This document shows, one piece after another, positions 11,503-19,824 of a DNA stretch of 64,000 bases. The stretch covers positions 2,151,501 through 2,215,500 of the forward strand of contig NZ_CP130630.1 in the NCBI RefSeq assembly GCF_030551255.1, written 5' to 3'. The position numbers and the translations under genes are program-made. Source of the DNA: Streptomyces sp. NL15-2K (GTDB lineage Bacteria; Actinomycetota; Actinomycetes; Streptomycetales; Streptomycetaceae). The number at the start of each line of letters is the position of its first letter. The stretch's first letter is position 1. A model generated the notes under the pieces. The model saw only the letters and a list, made by a program, of their open reading frames with translations. It was not told the DNA's origin and searched no databases.

Positions 11503-11961
11503 TCATCCCATCCGTGCCGCCGCGCTCTTGATCGCCTCGCGGATGCGGAAGTACGTGCCGCAGCGGCAGACGTTGGCGATCTCGTCGATGTCGGCGTCGG
11601 TGGGGTCGCTGGTGCGCTTGAGGAGGGCGACGGCGGCCATGATCTGCCCGGGCTGGCAGTAGCCGCACTGGGCGACGTCCTGTTCCAGCCAGGCCTCCTG
11701 GACGGGGTGCAGCCGGTCGCCGTCGGCGAGCCCCTCGATGGTGGTGACCTCGTGACCCGCGGCCTCGGCGACCGGGACCACACAGGGGCGGATCGCCTCG
11801 CCGTCGAGGTGGCTGGTGCAGGCCTTGCAGACGTCGATGCCGCAGCCGTACTTGGGGCCGCGGACGCCGAGCAGGTCGCGCAGGGCCCACAGCAGGGGCA
11901 GGTCGTCGGGGGCGTCGACGGTGACGGTCTTCCCGTTGACGGTGAAGGTGTGGGAGGGCAC
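11503..11961 (-). CDS. [2Fe-2S] subunit of a xanthine-oxidase-family oxidoreductase (IorA/CoxS-like)
   Basis: Electron-transfer subunit carrying two [2Fe-2S] clusters. The 152-aa protein has the N-terminal plant-ferredoxin cluster motif in '[16 protein letters not shown]' plus the later Cys of 'IRPCVV', and the second cluster in 'CGYCQPGQ' and 'CRCGTYFRI'. Lengths and spacing match isoquinoline 1-oxidoreductase alpha. The GTG at 11959-11961 has AAGGAG 7 nt upstream. It follows the large subunit by 22 nt, so the two form one unit. No FAD subunit is encoded, as in IorAB-type enzymes whose electrons go to a membrane cytochrome. Confidence 0.92.
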   Translation of the reverse strand: MPSHTFTVNGKTVTVDAPDDLPLLWALRDLLGVRGPKYGCGIDVCKACTSHLDGEAIRPCVVPVAEAAGHEVTTIEGLADGDRLHPVQEAWLEQDVAQCGYCQPGQIMAAVALLKRTSDPTDADIDEIANVCRCGTYFRIREAIKSAAARMG

Positions 11962-11983
11962 GTACGGACTCCTTGCGGGATGC

Positions 11984-14191
11984 TCAGCGAGGGAAGGGCG
12001 TGAAGTCCACGTCGAAGGTGACGGGGAAGCTGCGCGGCTTGGTGCCGGTGGCCCGGGCGTAGGCGTTGGCGACGGCGCCGACGGCTGCCGGGACGCCGAG
12101 TTCACCCGCGCCGCCGGGTTCGTCGCCGCCCTCGATGACGAAGATCTTGACGTCCTTCGGGGAGTCCTTCTGACGGGCGTAGTGGAACTGCGAGTAGCTG
12201 CCCTCCAGCGGGAGCCCCTTGTCGAGGTGGAGCCCCGCACGCAAAGTGGTGGAGATCGCGTCCGTCAGGCCGCCGAGCAGCTGCGCCTCCAGGCCGCGCG
12301 GGTTGATCACCCGGCCCACGTCGGCCGCGACGACCGCCTTCGTCACACGCGGTTTCTTCGGATCGGTGGCGTCGATCTCCACCAGGCAGGCCGTGCAGGA
12401 CTTGTACTCCTCGTGGAAGCCGACGCCCTGGGCCCAGCCGTCCGGCAGGCTCCGCCCCCACTCGCCCTCCTCGGCGACCTTGTCGAGGACGGCCCGCTGC
12501 CGGGCGGTCTTCAGGAACGCGCGCCGGAAGGCCACCGGGTCCTTGCCGAGCTTCGCCGCCAGCTCGTCGACGACGATCTCCTCGGCGCCGCGTGTGTTGC
12601 CCGAGTACACCGAACGCCACGATCCGGTGTGCATCTTGAGCGGCACCTCGGTGAGCGTCTGTGTGGTGAGGCCGAAGTTGTAGGGGGACTTCACCGTGGT
12701 CAGGAACAGCGTCTGCGCGAACGTCGCGTTGCCGAGGCCGCTGGGCAGACCGGCCGCGGCGGCGGTGATCGCATCACCGAGGCCGTGCCGGAAGTCGGTC
12801 TCCACGGCCGCCACCTGGTGCTGGAACGTGAGCACCTGACCGGCGGCGTAGGTCGCACGGACCCGGTGGTGGGTGGCGGGCCGCATCCGGCCGTGCCGCA
12901 TGTCGTCGATGCGCGACCACATCAGGCGGACGGGCCGGCCGGTCTTCTTCGACACGACGGCGGCCTCCAGGGCCGCGTCGTAGAACAGTCGCCGTCCGAA
13001 GGAACCGCCCGACTGCACCACGTGCATCTTGACCTTGGAAACCGGCAGCCCGACAACCTTGGCGACGGCGGCCTGCGCGATGATCGGCGACTTGAGCCCC
13101 GACCAGATCTCCGCACGGTCGGCGCGCACGTCGGCGACGGCGGAGTTGGTCTCCATCGGGGCGTGACTGGCGAACGCGAAGTCGAAATCGGCCTCCACCT
13201 TCTTCACCAGAGCCCCGAGGACGTCCAGCGACGGGGTCGCCGCCTTCAGCTTCGCCCGGATGCCGTCGTCGGACAGCTCGTCCACGGTCCCCGGGCCCCA
13301 GGTGACGTCCAGGGCGTTCTTGGCGTCGAGGGCCTGCCCGAACGTCTTGGCGACCACGGCCACGCCGGTGTCGATGGTGACCACGTCCAGCACGCCCGGC
13401 ATGGCACGTACGGCGGCCTCGTTGTTCACCGACTTCACGGTGCCGTTGACGGTCGGCGGGCGGCGCACCATGCACGGTTCGGCGCCGGGAACCTCGAGGT
13501 CGAGCGTGTACTGGTGCTTGCCGGTGACCAGGGCGCGGGCGTCGATGCGCGAGGTGGGGGTGCCGACGAGGGAGTGGTCCGATTCCTTCTTGGGCGTGAC
13601 GGTCAGGGCGCCCAGATCGAGGGTGGCGGCGGCAGCCGACAGGGAGCCGTACGAGGCGGTACGGCCGTCGGGGGCGACCACAACGCCCTGACGTACCGTC
13701 AAGTCGCTTGCGTTCAGGTCCCACTGCCGGGCAGCCGCGCCGACCATACGGGCGCGTGCCGCGGCCGCGGTGTGCCGCACCGGGTCGTACAGCGACCGGA
13801 TGGAGTTGGAACTGCCGGTCAACTGGTTGAACAGCAACTCGGGCCGGGCGTCGTCCAGCTGCACGCGGACGCGGTCGAGCGGGGTGTCCAGTTCCTCCGC
13901 GACCAGCATGGCCACCGCGGTGGTGAGTCCCTGGCCGACCTCCTCCCGGGGCAGCCGGAAGTGGGCGACGCCCTCCTCGTCGACGCTGAGCACCAGCATG
14001 GACGCGGTGGGTTTCCCGGCCAGGATCAGCAGATCACCGAGATCGACCAGATCGGCCGGGGCCGGCGGGGTGGGTATTGCCCCCTCGGCGTCTCCGGGTG
14101 CTAAGGCGTCCAGACCGATCTTGGTCGCGACGGCGAGCGTGGGCGCGGCCACCAGATAGGTGAGAAACCTGCGCCGGCTGTGACGTGGCAT
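11984..14191 (-). CDS. Tat-exported molybdopterin-binding oxidoreductase large subunit (IorB-like)
   Basis: Catalytic subunit of a xanthine-oxidase-family hydroxylase; the substrate is unknown (N-heterocycles or aldehydes in relatives). The 735-aa protein begins with a twin-arginine signal, '[18 protein letters not shown]' at residues 5-22, so the heterodimer is probably folded and exported with its partner. MoCo-domain blocks include '[16 protein letters not shown]', '[18 protein letters not shown]' and '[18 protein letters not shown]'. The ATG has GGAG 5 nt upstream. No XdhC-type maturation gene or cytochrome partner is adjacent, so these must be encoded elsewhere. Confidence 0.93.
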   Translation of the reverse strand: MPRHSRRRFLTYLVAAPTLAVATKIGLDALAPGDAEGAIPTPPAPADLVDLGDLLILAGKPTASMLVLSVDEEGVAHFRLPREEVGQGLTTAVAMLVAEELDTPLDRVRVQLDDARPELLFNQLTGSSNSIRSLYDPVRHTAAAARARMVGAAARQWDLNASDLTVRQGVVVAPDGRTASYGSLSAAAATLDLGALTVTPKKESDHSLVGTPTSRIDARALVTGKHQYTLDLEVPGAEPCMVRRPPTVNGTVKSVNNEAAVRAMPGVLDVVTIDTGVAVVAKTFGQALDAKNALDVTWGPGTVDELSDDGIRAKLKAATPSLDVLGALVKKVEADFDFAFASHAPMETNSAVADVRADRAEIWSGLKSPIIAQAAVAKVVGLPVSKVKMHVVQSGGSFGRRLFYDAALEAAVVSKKTGRPVRLMWSRIDDMRHGRMRPATHHRVRATYAAGQVLTFQHQVAAVETDFRHGLGDAITAAAAGLPSGLGNATFAQTLFLTTVKSPYNFGLTTQTLTEVPLKMHTGSWRSVYSGNTRGAEEIVVDELAAKLGKDPVAFRRAFLKTARQRAVLDKVAEEGEWGRSLPDGWAQGVGFHEEYKSCTACLVEIDATDPKKPRVTKAVVAADVGRVINPRGLEAQLLGGLTDAISTTLRAGLHLDKGLPLEGSYSQFHYARQKDSPKDVKIFVIEGGDEPGGAGELGVPAAVGAVANAYARATGTKPRSFPVTFDVDFTPFPR

Positions 14192-14251
14192 GGCAGCTCC
14201 GTTCGGCGGCCCGCCTACTTTGCCGGGCCGTCCGGAGATCCTGACCAGGAG

Positions 14252-14265
14252 TTACCACTCGGTAA
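14252..14265. promoter_or_regulatory. Operator-like palindrome upstream of the molybdo-oxidoreductase operon
   Basis: TTACC-ACTC-GGTAA, a perfect 5-bp dyad centred about 67 nt before the large-subunit ATG. The size and spacing fit a TetR- or MarR-family operator. No regulator gene lies next to it, so the assignment is inference only. Confidence 0.4.
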
Positions 14266-14312
14266 AGGGGTTTCACAGGATCCCCACGCGGCGACACGCA
14301 ACCGAGCGGTTC

Positions 14313-15152
14313 CTACCGAACCGCGAGCTCATGCTCGCCGGCCTTCCGCATGGCGTCCAGCGGCGCCGGCGCGCGCCCCGTCATCTGCTCGACCTGGAGC
14401 ACCGCCTGGTGGATCAGCAGGTCGAGTCCGCTGACGACGGCCCCGCCGTACCCGGACCAGCGGGCGGCGAGTTCGGTCGGCCACGGGTCGTAGAGCACGT
14501 CGAAGAGGGTGGCGGGCTTCTCCGGTACGGCCGAGGACAGCGCGTCGGTCGTACCGGCCGGGGTGGTGGCGACGACGAGCGGTGCACGCAGCGCTTGCGC
14601 GGCATCCGCCCAGTCCGCCGTACGGACCTCGACGTCCAGCCGCTCGCCCCACTGCCGCATCTCGGCGGCCCGGGCCTCGCTGCGGACGTAGGCGACGACC
14701 TCGCCGGTGCAGATCCGGGCCAGCGCGGCCAGCGCGGAGGAGGCGGTGGCGCCGGCGCCGAGGATCGCGGCCGAGTCGACCTGCTCGATCCCCCGCTCGC
14801 GCAGCGCGGCGACCATGCCGGGGATGTCGGTGTTGTCGCCGACCCGGCGGCCGTCCTCGGTGAACACGACCGTGTTGACCGCCTCGACCGAGGCCGCCGT
14901 GTCGGTGATCTCGTCGAGCAGCGGGATGACGGCACGCTTCAGCGGCATGGTCAGCGACAGCCCGGCCCACTCCGGCCCGAGTTCCGCCATGAAGTCGGGC
15001 AGGGCAGCCTCGTCGACCTCGAACCGGTCGTACGACCAGTCCGTGAGCCCCAGTTCCTGGTAGGCGGCACGGTGCAGCGCCGGGGAGAGGGAGTGGGCGA
15101 TGGGCTTGCCGAGCACGGCGGCCCGGCATCGCTGGACATTCGCGGCCATCAT
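14313..15152 (-). CDS. aroE: Shikimate dehydrogenase
   Basis: NADPH-dependent reduction of 3-dehydroshikimate to shikimate. The 279-aa protein shows the shikimate site 'GKPIAHSLSPALHRAAYQE', the catalytic-Lys block 'LSLTMPLKRAVIPLL', 'VGDNTDIPGMVAAL', and the nucleotide-binding 'AILGAGATASSALAAL'. The ATG at 15150-15152 is used; an in-frame GTG at 15162-15164 has a better GGAG and would add four residues. It is separated from the other aro genes by the molybdo-oxidoreductase pair and is not coupled to a neighbour. Confidence 0.94.
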   Translation of the reverse strand: MMAANVQRCRAAVLGKPIAHSLSPALHRAAYQELGLTDWSYDRFEVDEAALPDFMAELGPEWAGLSLTMPLKRAVIPLLDEITDTAASVEAVNTVVFTEDGRRVGDNTDIPGMVAALRERGIEQVDSAAILGAGATASSALAALARICTGEVVAYVRSEARAAEMRQWGERLDVEVRTADWADAAQALRAPLVVATTPAGTTDALSSAVPEKPATLFDVLYDPWPTELAARWSGYGGAVVSGLDLLIHQAVLQVEQMTGRAPAPLDAMRKAGEHELAVR

Positions 15153-15720
15153 TACACCGTTCACTGCGCTCCTGGGCCGGTCTCCGACTCGGTCAAGGTA
15201 CCTCAACGCACTTCCAGAGGTCGCTGGAGGTGCTCTGCTGAGCATTCAGCCGGCTACTCGCCCGACGCGCTGGCCCAGGAAGGCTCCGTGCATGCAATGG
15301 CCAGTGGTTAAACGATCAGCTTGAGTCACACCACTTCGACACCTCACACCTCCAGCGGCCCTACGATCCACCGGTTCCATGCGAGGTAGAGCCCAGTTCG
15401 GATCGGCATGTTCACCATTGACGGAGAGCGCCCTTTGAATGGCATGATCAGGCCAACTCCCGTTCGCTCTCTACACACCTCATTCACATCATGCCTATGG
15501 TGATCGCCGCGCCGGGGCCGCCCAACAACTTGCCCGCCAACCTGACGCGACCGCCTCCGGACAGGCATCACATCGTGAACCGCCACCGAGCATCACGGTG
15601 CTACCCCGACTACACAAAGGAGAGGACTCTAGAATCCTCAAACAGTGAAGATCAGCGAGAATCGAAATTGATCCTGCCGGGAAGAAATTTCGCAAGCAGA
15701 ACAGAAATAGGGACCCGTTC
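15153..15720. other. Gene-poor, lower-GC segment between aroE and the small secreted protein
   Basis: About 570 bp with visibly lower GC than the flanks (A/T runs such as 'ggaagaaatttcgcaagcag' near 15700) and no open frame with a recognisable product. The aroE promoter should lie in the first ~150 bp. The last ~100 bp before 15721 is A-rich and may hold the promoter of the secreted-protein gene, although no clean -35/-10 pair is visible. It is probably part of the same acquired piece of DNA. Confidence 0.5.
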
Positions 15721-16137
15721 ATGCGAAAGCACATGATGCCGCTCGGAATCAGCCTCGCAATCGCGCTGACTTTGGGCGCATCCAGTGGAGCCGAAGCCGC
15801 GACGGCTCCTTCCGGCTTCATTAAGTGCAGCACTACCGGAGCGAGCGGAGATCTGGATTACAGCGGCTTTTCAGTCGGCACCACGAGGACGGTCGACATC
15901 GCCTTGGGGCTGTCTGACACCGGTCGAGACGGGCACCATGTTCGGATCAGACTCGTCACAGAATACTATTCGGGCGACAAGCACTACTGGCCGTGGCATG
16001 CCTTCTACGATGGGGTCGACGGAATAGGGAATACCTGGTACACAACGGCCACCGATTCGAACGGCATGTACGAAATCGGAGTTCAGGTCGCTACTTACGA
16101 AGGCAGCACCATGCTGTACAGCAAGACCTGCTGGTAA
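15721..16137 (+). CDS. Small secreted protein, uncharacterised
   Basis: A 138-aa protein with a Sec signal: a basic start 'MRKHMMPL', a hydrophobic core to about residue 20, and an AEA-A cleavage site near residue 27. The mature ~111 aa has only two cysteines, at about residue 37 and at residue 137 of 138, ideally placed for one disulfide joining the two ends. It is rich in Gly, Thr and Tyr/Trp with beta-type alternation ('TRTVDIALGLSDTGRDGHHV'). I do not recognise the family. Codon use is AT-richer than in neighbouring genes. The Shine-Dalgarno is weak (GGGAC). It is encoded against the surrounding minus-strand core genes, consistent with later acquisition. Confidence 0.8.
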   Translation: MRKHMMPLGISLAIALTLGASSGAEAATAPSGFIKCSTTGASGDLDYSGFSVGTTRTVDIALGLSDTGRDGHHVRIRLVTEYYSGDKHYWPWHAFYDGVDGIGNTWYTTATDSNGMYEIGVQVATYEGSTMLYSKTCW

Positions 16138-16163
16138 TGAGCCCGACCATTCAGTAGGTTCCG

Positions 16164-16203
16164 CGTGACGAGGTCCCGGGCGGGCGCCCGGGACCTCGTC
16201 ACG
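16164..16203. terminator. Bidirectional terminator between the secreted-protein gene and mltG
   Basis: An 18-bp perfect stem (16164-16181 with 16186-16203) with a 4-nt GGGC loop, between two convergent genes, 26 nt after one stop and 5 nt after the other. There is no T run on either strand, as is common in high-GC actinobacteria. Confidence 0.8.
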
Positions 16204-16208
16204 TACGC

Positions 16209-17927
16209 TCAGCTGCCGCCCGAGCTCTCATTGAACTTGTTCTTGAGCCTCTGGAATTCGGCATGCGTCTTGGCGAATTCGGTCTTGCTGACACCGTCGA
16301 CAGCCACGAAGTAGAACCAGCCGTCCTTGGTCGGATCGAGCGTCGCCTTCATGGCGACGTCGCCCGGGTTTCCGATCGGACCGGGCGGCAGACCCTTCTG
16401 TGTGTACGTGTTGTACGGGTCCTTGTTGTTGTTGATCTCCGACTCACTGATGTCGATGTTGCTCTCGTTCTTCAGGTAATTGAAGGTCGAGTCGAACTGC
16501 AGGAGCCCGTAGGTCTCGGGGTTCGCGATGTCGAGGCGGTTGTAGACCACCTCCGCCATCTTGCGGTAGTCCTCGCTGGTCTTGCCCTCGGCCTGGACGA
16601 GGCTCGCGACCGTGACGACCTGCAGCGGGCTCTTCAGCTTGAGCGCCTTGGCCTTGGCCTCCACGCCGAACGCGTCGTACTTCCGCGAGGCCTGGGCCAC
16701 CATCTCCTTCAGAACCGCCTCGGGCTTCATGCCCTTGGCGGCGGGATAGGTTCCCGGATAGAGGAAGCCCTCCAGCGGGTCCTTGATCTCGCTGTTGTCG
16801 TCCGCCCAACTCGGCAACCCGAGGCTCTTATATTTCTTCTCGGCGACCTTCTTGGTGCTGCCGGAAGGCAATTCGAGCTTCTCGTCAATGGTCTTGTAGA
16901 CGGCGATATTGCGCTCACCCTCCTTGACCAGCACATTGTTCTGACTCGTCGGGTCGAGCATCATCGCGACGGCACTCTCGGCGGACATCTGCTTCTTCAG
17001 CAGATAGGCGCCTGCCTGGATCTTGTTCCCGTCGGCATTCTGCGACTGCGCGGACACGAAGGCGTCGACGCTCTTGACGACGCCCGCCGCCTTCAGCCGC
17101 CGGCCGATGTCATATCCACCCGCACCCTTGGGGATCTCGACGGTCACGATCTGGCTCGTGCCTTCGCCGGCGAAGTCCGGAGCCGGGGCGAAACGATCCT
17201 GGTAGTACTGGTAGCCGAGATATCCGACTCCACCCACTCCGCCACCGATCACCAGCATGACGACCAGACAGGCGCATCCGCTGCGGCGCTTCTTCTCTTT
17301 GCCGCCACGGCCTCGCCGGTCGCCGCGCCCGCCCTGGTCCCCCGCCTCGTCGTCGCTGTCGTCGTCATCGCCGCCGCCCGCGAAGAAGGCGTGTTCGCCC
17401 TGGTCAGGGCCCGGGTCCCAGTCGGTCCGCGGCTCCGGTTCGGCGCGCCGCCGACTGGGCGGCTCCGGCGGCGGATACGCGTCCGGGGTGCCGTAGTGGT
17501 CAGGCTGCTGCCCGCCGTACGCCATGCCCTGCTGCCCGTACGGGTCCGAGGGGTCGGCGTACTGGACATGCGAGTGCGTGCCGGTGGCCCAGTCACCGTT
17601 GTCGTACTGCTGCTGCGGCTGGGCCCCGTACTGCTGCTGGTCGTACTGCTGGTCGTACTGCTGGTTGTACTGCTGCTGGTTGTACTGCTGCTCGCCGTAC
17701 TGCTGCTGGTGCTGCTGCTGGTAGTGCTGCTGCGCCTGACCGTATGCGGCCTGCTGGCCGTTGCCCCAGTCGCCGTACTGCGGCTGCTCCCGATAGTGCT
17801 GCGGCTGGCCGCCGTAGGGGGACTGCTGACCCTCCTGGGCCTGCTGTCCGCCCCATCCGCCGTCCCCGTACAACGGGTCCTCCGGATGCCACGGTTCGGA
17901 GCCTTCGCCCCGGCCATAGTCAGTCAT
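16209..17927 (-). CDS. mltG: Endolytic peptidoglycan transglycosylase MltG (YceG-like)
   Basis: Membrane-bound lytic enzyme thought to cut nascent glycan strands and set their length. From the ATG at 17925-17927 the protein has 572 aa. It comprises a ~190-residue cytoplasmic region rich in Gln/Tyr/Gly (residues ~25-110 almost only Q, Y, G, N, D), an acidic/Lys-Arg patch, one transmembrane helix ('CLVVMLVIGGGVGGVGYLGY'), a LysM-like segment and the YceG domain, with the catalytic Glu in 'ASLVQAEGKTSEDYRKMAE' and 'VVYNRLDIANPETYGLLQFD'. A GTG at 17940-17942 would add five residues; neither start has a clear Shine-Dalgarno. Its 5' end overlaps iscB by 8 bp, so its native upstream DNA seems displaced. 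Confidence 0.92.
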   Translation of the reverse strand: MTDYGRGEGSEPWHPEDPLYGDGGWGGQQAQEGQQSPYGGQPQHYREQPQYGDWGNGQQAAYGQAQQHYQQQHQQQYGEQQYNQQQYNQQYDQQYDQQQYGAQPQQQYDNGDWATGTHSHVQYADPSDPYGQQGMAYGGQQPDHYGTPDAYPPPEPPSRRRAEPEPRTDWDPGPDQGEHAFFAGGGDDDDSDDEAGDQGGRGDRRGRGGKEKKRRSGCACLVVMLVIGGGVGGVGYLGYQYYQDRFAPAPDFAGEGTSQIVTVEIPKGAGGYDIGRRLKAAGVVKSVDAFVSAQSQNADGNKIQAGAYLLKKQMSAESAVAMMLDPTSQNNVLVKEGERNIAVYKTIDEKLELPSGSTKKVAEKKYKSLGLPSWADDNSEIKDPLEGFLYPGTYPAAKGMKPEAVLKEMVAQASRKYDAFGVEAKAKALKLKSPLQVVTVASLVQAEGKTSEDYRKMAEVVYNRLDIANPETYGLLQFDSTFNYLKNESNIDISESEINNNKDPYNTYTQKGLPPGPIGNPGDVAMKATLDPTKDGWFYFVAVDGVSKTEFAKTHAEFQRLKNKFNESSGGS

Positions 17928-19644
17928 CAGAGCGGTCGACACGCATGCCTACGCCGTCGGCGCATCGATGCGCGTCTTCCTCCTCTCGGGTGATATAGCC
18001 GTAGCCGTCGGCCCGTTGAAGCAAATGGATATAGCGCTGATGGATGCCTTGGGCAGTACCTCGGCTGGATCGGATATTGAAACGCCCAGTTGAACGCACA
18101 GCAACCCGGCCCGTCCAGGAACCCGCATACTTTCCGGAAGGGATGACTGCCCGGACGAGGTCACCTGTGGCATAGCCAAAGCACTGCTTGGTACGGGGCA
18201 GGCTCAGGCGCGGGAAGCCGTGCCGATCTGAGCGAGTGCGAGCGTACGTCCCACGACCCGCCGCAGTCGCGACCAGCACCCTCTCGGGGAACCGCACGAT
18301 TCTCGTGCCGCCCTTTACCGCACCGACGGCCAACGCATACAGCGTGTGCGTCTTTGCCAGGCCATGGCTCACACGGTTGTATTGTGTGCGCCCGCCAGAC
18401 CAGCTGTAGACGGGCAGATGTGTTGAACGCAGTTGATCGACAATGCGCCATCGCGTTGCATTCATGACAGCCGCGTCCCTCAATGGGGTCTTAATCTGCG
18501 CCAAAATCCTTTTCAGTGCAGCAGGACGATGGCTCAGAAACTCAGTCACCGATTGCTTACCTTTTGCCGCATCACAAGGCGCACACGCAAGTGTCAGATT
18601 AGAGAGGCGGTCGGAGCCACCATAAGCCCTAGGCTGGACATGTTCTACCTGTAGTGGGACGTCGCCGATTCCACAGTACGCACATTTCCTGCCCCATTTT
18701 TCAAGCAGATATTGACGGGCTTCGTATCCGGCCAGAGTTCCCTGCTGGTACTCACTAGCCTCAAGCCAACCTCTGCCCTGGCTCATGGCATGCGTATCGA
18801 ACGAGACCCGCTCGACGTGAAGCTCCGAGACAGGGACGTATCGGATCAGTTGCCGAACGGTGGATCCGGTTGTGTCGACTCGATGTTGCACCGAGGGGCC
18901 CAACCACCCAGCCGATCTACTGCGATTGTCGAATCGCGGGGCACGATAGCGGAGATTCCTCGACCTCCTTGCACGTCTATACGCAGCTCGCTGCGACATC
19001 GCCTTGTGGATTTGCGCCCCCCGATATCGTAGTTCGATCGCCACCAGCCCTCGCCGTGTGGTGAAGCCTGCACCATCCTCACCGCTTGTCGCGTGAACAT
19101 CGACAGTGACCGCGATACCGGTGCCTTTCGAGCCGGGATCGATTCGCACTGCGACACCAGGTACAGCCGACTCCTTCACTTCTCGGTCCTTGAGCCTGAT
19201 GACGAAGGGCGTGTGCCGAGCCACTACTGCCCTACCCTTCGCCAGGAGTTCACGAGCACGTGCAGGATGGCAAGGCATCAGTGGGACACCCCGCCGGTCC
19301 AACACGGCCACGAAGGCCGCACCCGAACCAACATTCTGCATGGCGCTGCCGTTATCGGCAGCGTTTTCTCCCTCAGCCGACGCTGACGCGACAGCCTCGG
19401 AGTGACGTGCGAGAGCCCGGAGGTCAGACTCGCGCATCTCCCCTCGCCCATGTTCCAAGCCAGCTGCCCCACCCTTGCGCGTGGAGCGTCCATCGCCCGT
19501 TTCGTCCCTGCTCCCAGGGGTGTCTGCTGCGGCGGATTCCAGAGCAGGCCGCTGAGGAAGCACGGCCTGGTGGGTCTTCTCACTCACCTGAAACGTAGTC
19601 ACCGATACACCTCCTCCACGCGGTGACTCGGGCTGGTCACTCAT
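17920..19644 (-). CDS. iscB: IscB-type RNA-guided nuclease with altered RuvC-III motif
   Basis: Relative of the Cas9 ancestor, encoded by IS200/IS605-like elements and guided by an omega RNA. The 574-aa protein has, after a ~110-residue unconserved N-terminus, a PLMP motif at 121-124 and RuvC-I 'RIDPGSKGTG' (D169). The Arg-rich bridge helix follows at 215-240, RuvC-II at 'LHVERVSFD' (E278), and the HNH domain at 321-372 with C321/C324, H335, N349 and C354/C357. In RuvC-III, 'KTHTLYALAVG', the Asp expected three residues after H433 is Tyr436 (codon TAT, 18337-18339). HNH looks complete, so this may be a natural nickase or an inactive copy. No TnpA is encoded. GC is lower than in neighbours, and the C-terminus runs into mltG. 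Confidence 0.93.
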   Translation of the reverse strand: MSDQPESPRGGGVSVTTFQVSEKTHQAVLPQRPALESAAADTPGSRDETGDGRSTRKGGAAGLEHGRGEMRESDLRALARHSEAVASASAEGENAADNGSAMQNVGSGAAFVAVLDRRGVPLMPCHPARARELLAKGRAVVARHTPFVIRLKDREVKESAVPGVAVRIDPGSKGTGIAVTVDVHATSGEDGAGFTTRRGLVAIELRYRGAQIHKAMSQRAAYRRARRSRNLRYRAPRFDNRSRSAGWLGPSVQHRVDTTGSTVRQLIRYVPVSELHVERVSFDTHAMSQGRGWLEASEYQQGTLAGYEARQYLLEKWGRKCAYCGIGDVPLQVEHVQPRAYGGSDRLSNLTLACAPCDAAKGKQSVTEFLSHRPAALKRILAQIKTPLRDAAVMNATRWRIVDQLRSTHLPVYSWSGGRTQYNRVSHGLAKTHTLYALAVGAVKGGTRIVRFPERVLVATAAGRGTYARTRSDRHGFPRLSLPRTKQCFGYATGDLVRAVIPSGKYAGSWTGRVAVRSTGRFNIRSSRGTAQGIHQRYIHLLQRADGYGYITREEEDAHRCADGVGMRVDRSDD

Positions 19645-19800
19645 GGGCCCTATCCGCCCACGGCGGACAAGCCCCAGCCCTCAAAGCTGGGGAGCGAGTG
19701 ACCGATCCCCTAGAGCCGCGAGACAGTCCGCCTCTGAGCATCAAACCCAGAAGCCACTTGCCTCCTTGGTGTGCGACGGCTGTTCGAACACCGCCGCATC
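19635..19800 (-). ncRNA. Candidate omega RNA of the IscB locus
   Basis: The 180-bp gap between the ruvX stop and the iscB start is highly structured on the iscB-sense strand. Hairpin A is CCCCAGC/GCTGGGG (19686-19692 with 19672-19678). Hairpin B is TCCGCC/GGCGGA (19662-19667 with 19653-19658). A long-range 8-bp helix GGTCACTC/GAGTGACC (19696-19703 with 19635-19642) encloses both and reaches to the first codons of iscB. A palindrome TGTTCGAACA lies at 19781-19790. In known IscB loci the omega RNA precedes the gene and its 5' guide comes from DNA outside the element, here next to the ruvX 3' end. The exact ends cannot be read from sequence. Confidence 0.6.
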
Positions 19801-19824
19801 GCGCGGAACGTTACCGTATCGCGA

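Noticed and set aside
11816-14104. 762-codon plus-strand open frame
   Set aside because: Lies entirely over the molybdo-oxidoreductase genes, whose cofactor motifs are unmistakable on the minus strand.
15344-15586. 80-aa minus-strand frame between aroE and the secreted-protein gene
   Set aside because: No Shine-Dalgarno, no recognisable motif, unusual composition; not enough to call a gene.
17600-17740. CTG/TAC tandem DNA as a CRISPR or satellite
   Set aside because: In frame within mltG and encoding its Gln/Tyr tract.
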